Shown piece after piece: positions 62,408 through 64,000 of a stretch of DNA of 64,000 bases (position 1 is the stretch's first letter; each line of letters starts with the position of its first letter). The DNA is from Selenomonas sp963528755 (GTDB lineage Bacteria; Bacillota; Negativicutes; Selenomonadales; Selenomonadaceae). The position numbers and the translations under genes were made by a program. The notes beneath the pieces were generated by a model, which did no database searches, was not told the DNA's origin, and was given only the letters and a program-made list of their open reading frames with translations. The stretch is taken from NCBI RefSeq assembly GCF_963528755.1, contig NZ_CAURXA010000001.1:344978-408977 (forward strand), written 5' to 3'.

Positions 62408-62832
62408 CGGCAAAAGAGTATTTGGCGCAGGCGAGGAACATCGACCAGCGTATTAATGACAAGCTCGCCTATATGGCACAGCTGCATGATATGGCAACGA
62501 ACGTTAGCGCGGTCATCAGCAATATGCCAAAGAGTCCAAGTCCGAACAATCAGAAGATGGAAAGCATCATTGTGCGGCTAGCGGACACAGAAGCGGAAAT
62601 CAATGCAGACATCGACCGTCTGGTGACTCTGAAACTTGAGATTATGAATACGATCTGGCAGGTCGAGGACGCGAAAGCCTGTGCCATCCTTGAGCGACGC
62701 TACCACAGCTTCAAATCGTGGGAGGAAATCGCTGCCGATTTAAATGTCAGCGTGCGATGGGTACATAAGATCCACGGCAAGGCGCTGGAAGATGTAGAAA
62801 AAATTTTGAAAAAGGACATAAAAATGCACTAG
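62404..62832 (+). CDS. DUF1492 sigma-factor-like phage regulator
   Basis: 142 residues. A long N-terminal coiled region (AQARNIDQRINDKLAYMAQL ... SIIVRLADTEAEINADIDRL) and a C-terminal sigma-70 region 4-like helix-turn-helix (ILERRYHSFKSWEEIAADLN, VSVRWVHKIHGKAL). DUF1492/ArpU-like proteins control late genes in Gram-positive phages. It lies just upstream of the HNH promoter and probably activates it. A C-terminal fragment of a relative is at 27400-27552. Confidence 0.82.
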   Translation: MTAKEYLAQARNIDQRINDKLAYMAQLHDMATNVSAVISNMPKSPSPNNQKMESIIVRLADTEAEINADIDRLVTLKLEIMNTIWQVEDAKACAILERRYHSFKSWEEIAADLNVSVRWVHKIHGKALEDVEKILKKDIKMH

Positions 62833-62860
62833 ACTGCACATGAGTTCACAAAGGTTCGTA

Positions 62861-62947
62861 TTGCGTTCACTAGGTTGATTTTGATATGATAGAATCAGCA
62901 AGAATAGGAAGAAGCCATCGAGGGAAAAGCCCGTCGATGGCTTTTTT
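62861..62947 (+). promoter_or_regulatory. Promoter plus terminator-like hairpin leader of the HNH gene (copy 2)
   Basis: TTGCGT (62861-62866), 18-bp spacer, TATGAT (62885-62890), then GCCATCGAGGG ... CCCGTCGATGGC (62914-62941) and TTTTTT. The hairpin ends 15 bp before the HNH ATG. Copy 1 is at 27582-27669; between TATGAT and the hairpin the two copies are almost identical. Confidence 0.7.
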
Positions 62948-62961
62948 GATGGAGGTGCGAG

Positions 62962-63318
62962 ATGCCGAGAAAACCGAAACGCCCGTGCCGCATGACAGGC
63001 TGCCCGAATCTCACGGATAGGAAGAGCGGCTACTGCGAGAAGCACGAGAAGCCGATGCAGCGACACTACGAACGATTCACTCGTGGCTATCGGCAGCATG
63101 AGCGGTACGGCAGTGTGTGGCGCAGGATTCGCGACAGGCATCTGGCAGCGCATCCGCTCTGTGAGAAATGCAAAGAGCAGGGCAGATACGTCCTAGCGAC
63201 GCTCGTGCATCACAGCAAGCCGCTCGCCGATGGCGGCACGCATGACGATGAGAACTTAATGTCTCTGTGTATTAGCTGTCATGAACGGATTCACAATAGA
63301 CATGCAAAAAAGCCATAG
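62962..63318 (+). CDS. Phage HNH endonuclease (packaging-associated), copy 2
   Basis: 118 residues. Zinc-binding CRMTGCPNLTDRKSGYCEKH, WRRIRDRHLAAHPLCEKCKE and the HNH core TLVHHSKPLADGG ... NLMSLCISCHERIH. Where copy 1 has HHIKPL this one has HHSKPL. It precedes a packaging-like motif at the window end, as expected if the terminase genes lie just beyond it. GGAGGTG lies upstream of the ATG. Confidence 0.92.
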   Translation: MPRKPKRPCRMTGCPNLTDRKSGYCEKHEKPMQRHYERFTRGYRQHERYGSVWRRIRDRHLAAHPLCEKCKEQGRYVLATLVHHSKPLADGGTHDDENLMSLCISCHERIHNRHAKKP

Positions 63319-63374
63319 CATAGTGCTATGACTTGGCTGGTATTTGCTTTTTTGGAACGTATGGTGCGATTTTA

Positions 63375-63815
63375 TTAATCCCACTTAAGTACAACAGCTT
63401 TTGTATCTTCCTTTAAGACAATTGCATCTTCGTTGTGATAGTGGTTACACTTCTTACAAAGAGGGATAATTAGTACCTCATCCCCGCTTTTAAGATTCGT
63501 ATGGAGTTTGGAGGTAACTACATGAGCTCCAACGATGTCATCAAAATCGAAGATGTCATTGTTGGACTGACAATTTTCGTTGGTGCAAGAAACTGCAACG
63601 TCCTTAGTTAATTCCTCCCACAAGTCAATCATGGTGTCATATATTTTCCCATTATACGTTACAGAATCGCCAGATGTGTTTTTTGCATTATACAGTTTAG
63701 TTCCCTTTTTTAAGTCTTTAACTTTTCTTTTTGGAGCTGTAGGAAGAGAACTAGATTCCGTAAGAATTGTTCTTTTACCATGTTTATACAATAAATATTC
63801 TACTGAAATGAGCAT
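63375..63815 (-). CDS. Unknown protein with treble-clef zinc motif, prophage cargo
   Basis: 146 residues. The middle has KKGTKLYNAKNTSGDSVTYN and IYDTMIDLWEELTKDV; the C-terminal half has CTNENC ... DIVGAHVVTS ... LIIPLCKKCNHYHNEDA, i.e. two CxxxC/CxxC pairs and a histidine in an HNH-like (treble clef) arrangement, without an obvious full catalytic triad. The start is ATG 63815 with GGAGAGG upstream. It sits on the minus strand between HNH and the packaging motif, where the other prophage carries DinJ/YafQ. AT-rich, so probably recently acquired. Confidence 0.55.
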   Translation of the reverse strand: MLISVEYLLYKHGKRTILTESSSLPTAPKRKVKDLKKGTKLYNAKNTSGDSVTYNGKIYDTMIDLWEELTKDVAVSCTNENCQSNNDIFDFDDIVGAHVVTSKLHTNLKSGDEVLIIPLCKKCNHYHNEDAIVLKEDTKAVVLKWD

Positions 63816-63908
63816 TCTACTACATCCTCTCCTATAAAAATAAACATTAATAGTATACACCATCTCTCTCTATTTTGTCTAGTATCATCGAAACGTGTAG
63901 CTGTAATA

Positions 63909-63963
63909 CCTCCCGGGGGAGGTAAAATCTCCAAAACCGCGCCATTGCTGGACCGGCGATGGG
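63909..63963. other. Putative phage packaging (cos/pac) motif, copy 2
   Basis: A palindrome TACCTCCCGGGGGAGGTA (63907-63924) followed by the AAATCTCCAAAACCGCGCC block through GATGGG at 63963, matching 28701-28739 at 37 of 39 positions. The rest of the window (to 64000) is presumably the start of the terminase region and cannot be judged. Confidence 0.45.
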
Positions 63964-64000
63964 CTTGACAGAAAAATTCGCATAACTTTTCGGGCAGTTA

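Overview
The window looks like a chromosome segment from a diderm Firmicute, most likely Selenomonadaceae (Selenomonas/Centipeda type). The gene order ylqF-rnhB-ylqG-ylqH-yraN is Gram-positive-like, yet there are remains of an outer-membrane two-partner secretion system (FhaC/ShlB-type transporter and filamentous haemagglutinin). Core genes are GC-rich; several islands are clearly AT-rich and foreign. The assignment rests on my reading of the translations; no database search was run.

Layout. 1-8.9 kb is core: the end of trmD, a secreted 3D-domain protein, priA, tmRNA (ssrA, tag ANEDYALAA), a GAF/PAS/GGDEF/EAL protein, a phosphoglycolate-phosphatase-like HAD protein and rlmD. 9.2-13.9 kb is an AT-rich island with a broken IS30 element, a SAP/DUF6434 protein, a tape-measure fragment, an XRE regulator and a GmrSD-like DUF262/DUF1524 protein. 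14.1-19.9 kb is core again (ylqF, rnhB, ylqG/ylqH-like, yraN, rplM, rpsI). 20-25 kb holds a DHA2 MFS exporter divergent from a MocR regulator, an aspartate racemase, a serine hydrolase and a flavoredoxin. 25-27.4 kb is a decayed contact-dependent-inhibition/adhesin locus on the minus strand: an internally deleted TpsB, an orphan CT module, an immunity-like protein and an FhaB C-terminal stub.

27.4-36.9 kb is a decayed prophage: DUF1492 stub, HNH nuclease, a DinJ/YafQ toxin-antitoxin pair, a packaging-site-like motif, broken terminase, portal and capsid genes, and a serine recombinase killed by a 5-bp duplication. Between two 78-bp copies of one phage fragment it carries an apparently intact RiPP cassette: HxlR regulator, ACGX-repeat peptide, radical SAM/SPASM enzyme and an MDR oxidoreductase. 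37-44.6 kb is a graveyard of IS elements and broken genes, including two of the three comM (Mg-chelatase-like ATPase) fragments in the window. 44.8-50.1 kb is an AT-rich restriction-modification island (HTH, adenine methylase, cytosine methylase, nuclease-methylase fusion) bracketed by IS4, IS256, IS3 and IS30 sequences. 52.4-53.7 kb has a modification-reader-like (EVE-type) protein and an unknown protein.

54-64 kb is the replication-to-packaging part of a second, intact-looking prophage: SNF2 helicase, family A DNA polymerase, DUF4406-like protein, primase-helicase, VRR-NUC nuclease, DUF1492 regulator, HNH nuclease and a packaging-site-like motif at the window end. The two prophages share DUF1492, a promoter-plus-terminator leader, HNH and the packaging motif. 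They differ in the minus-strand cargo between HNH and that motif: a toxin-antitoxin pair in one, an unknown zinc-binding protein in the other.

Most interesting: the phage-embedded ACGX RiPP cassette, the HNH-to-packaging-site interval as a cargo hotspot, the restriction-modification and GmrSD defence islands, the decayed CdiA-CT array, and the three comM fragments.
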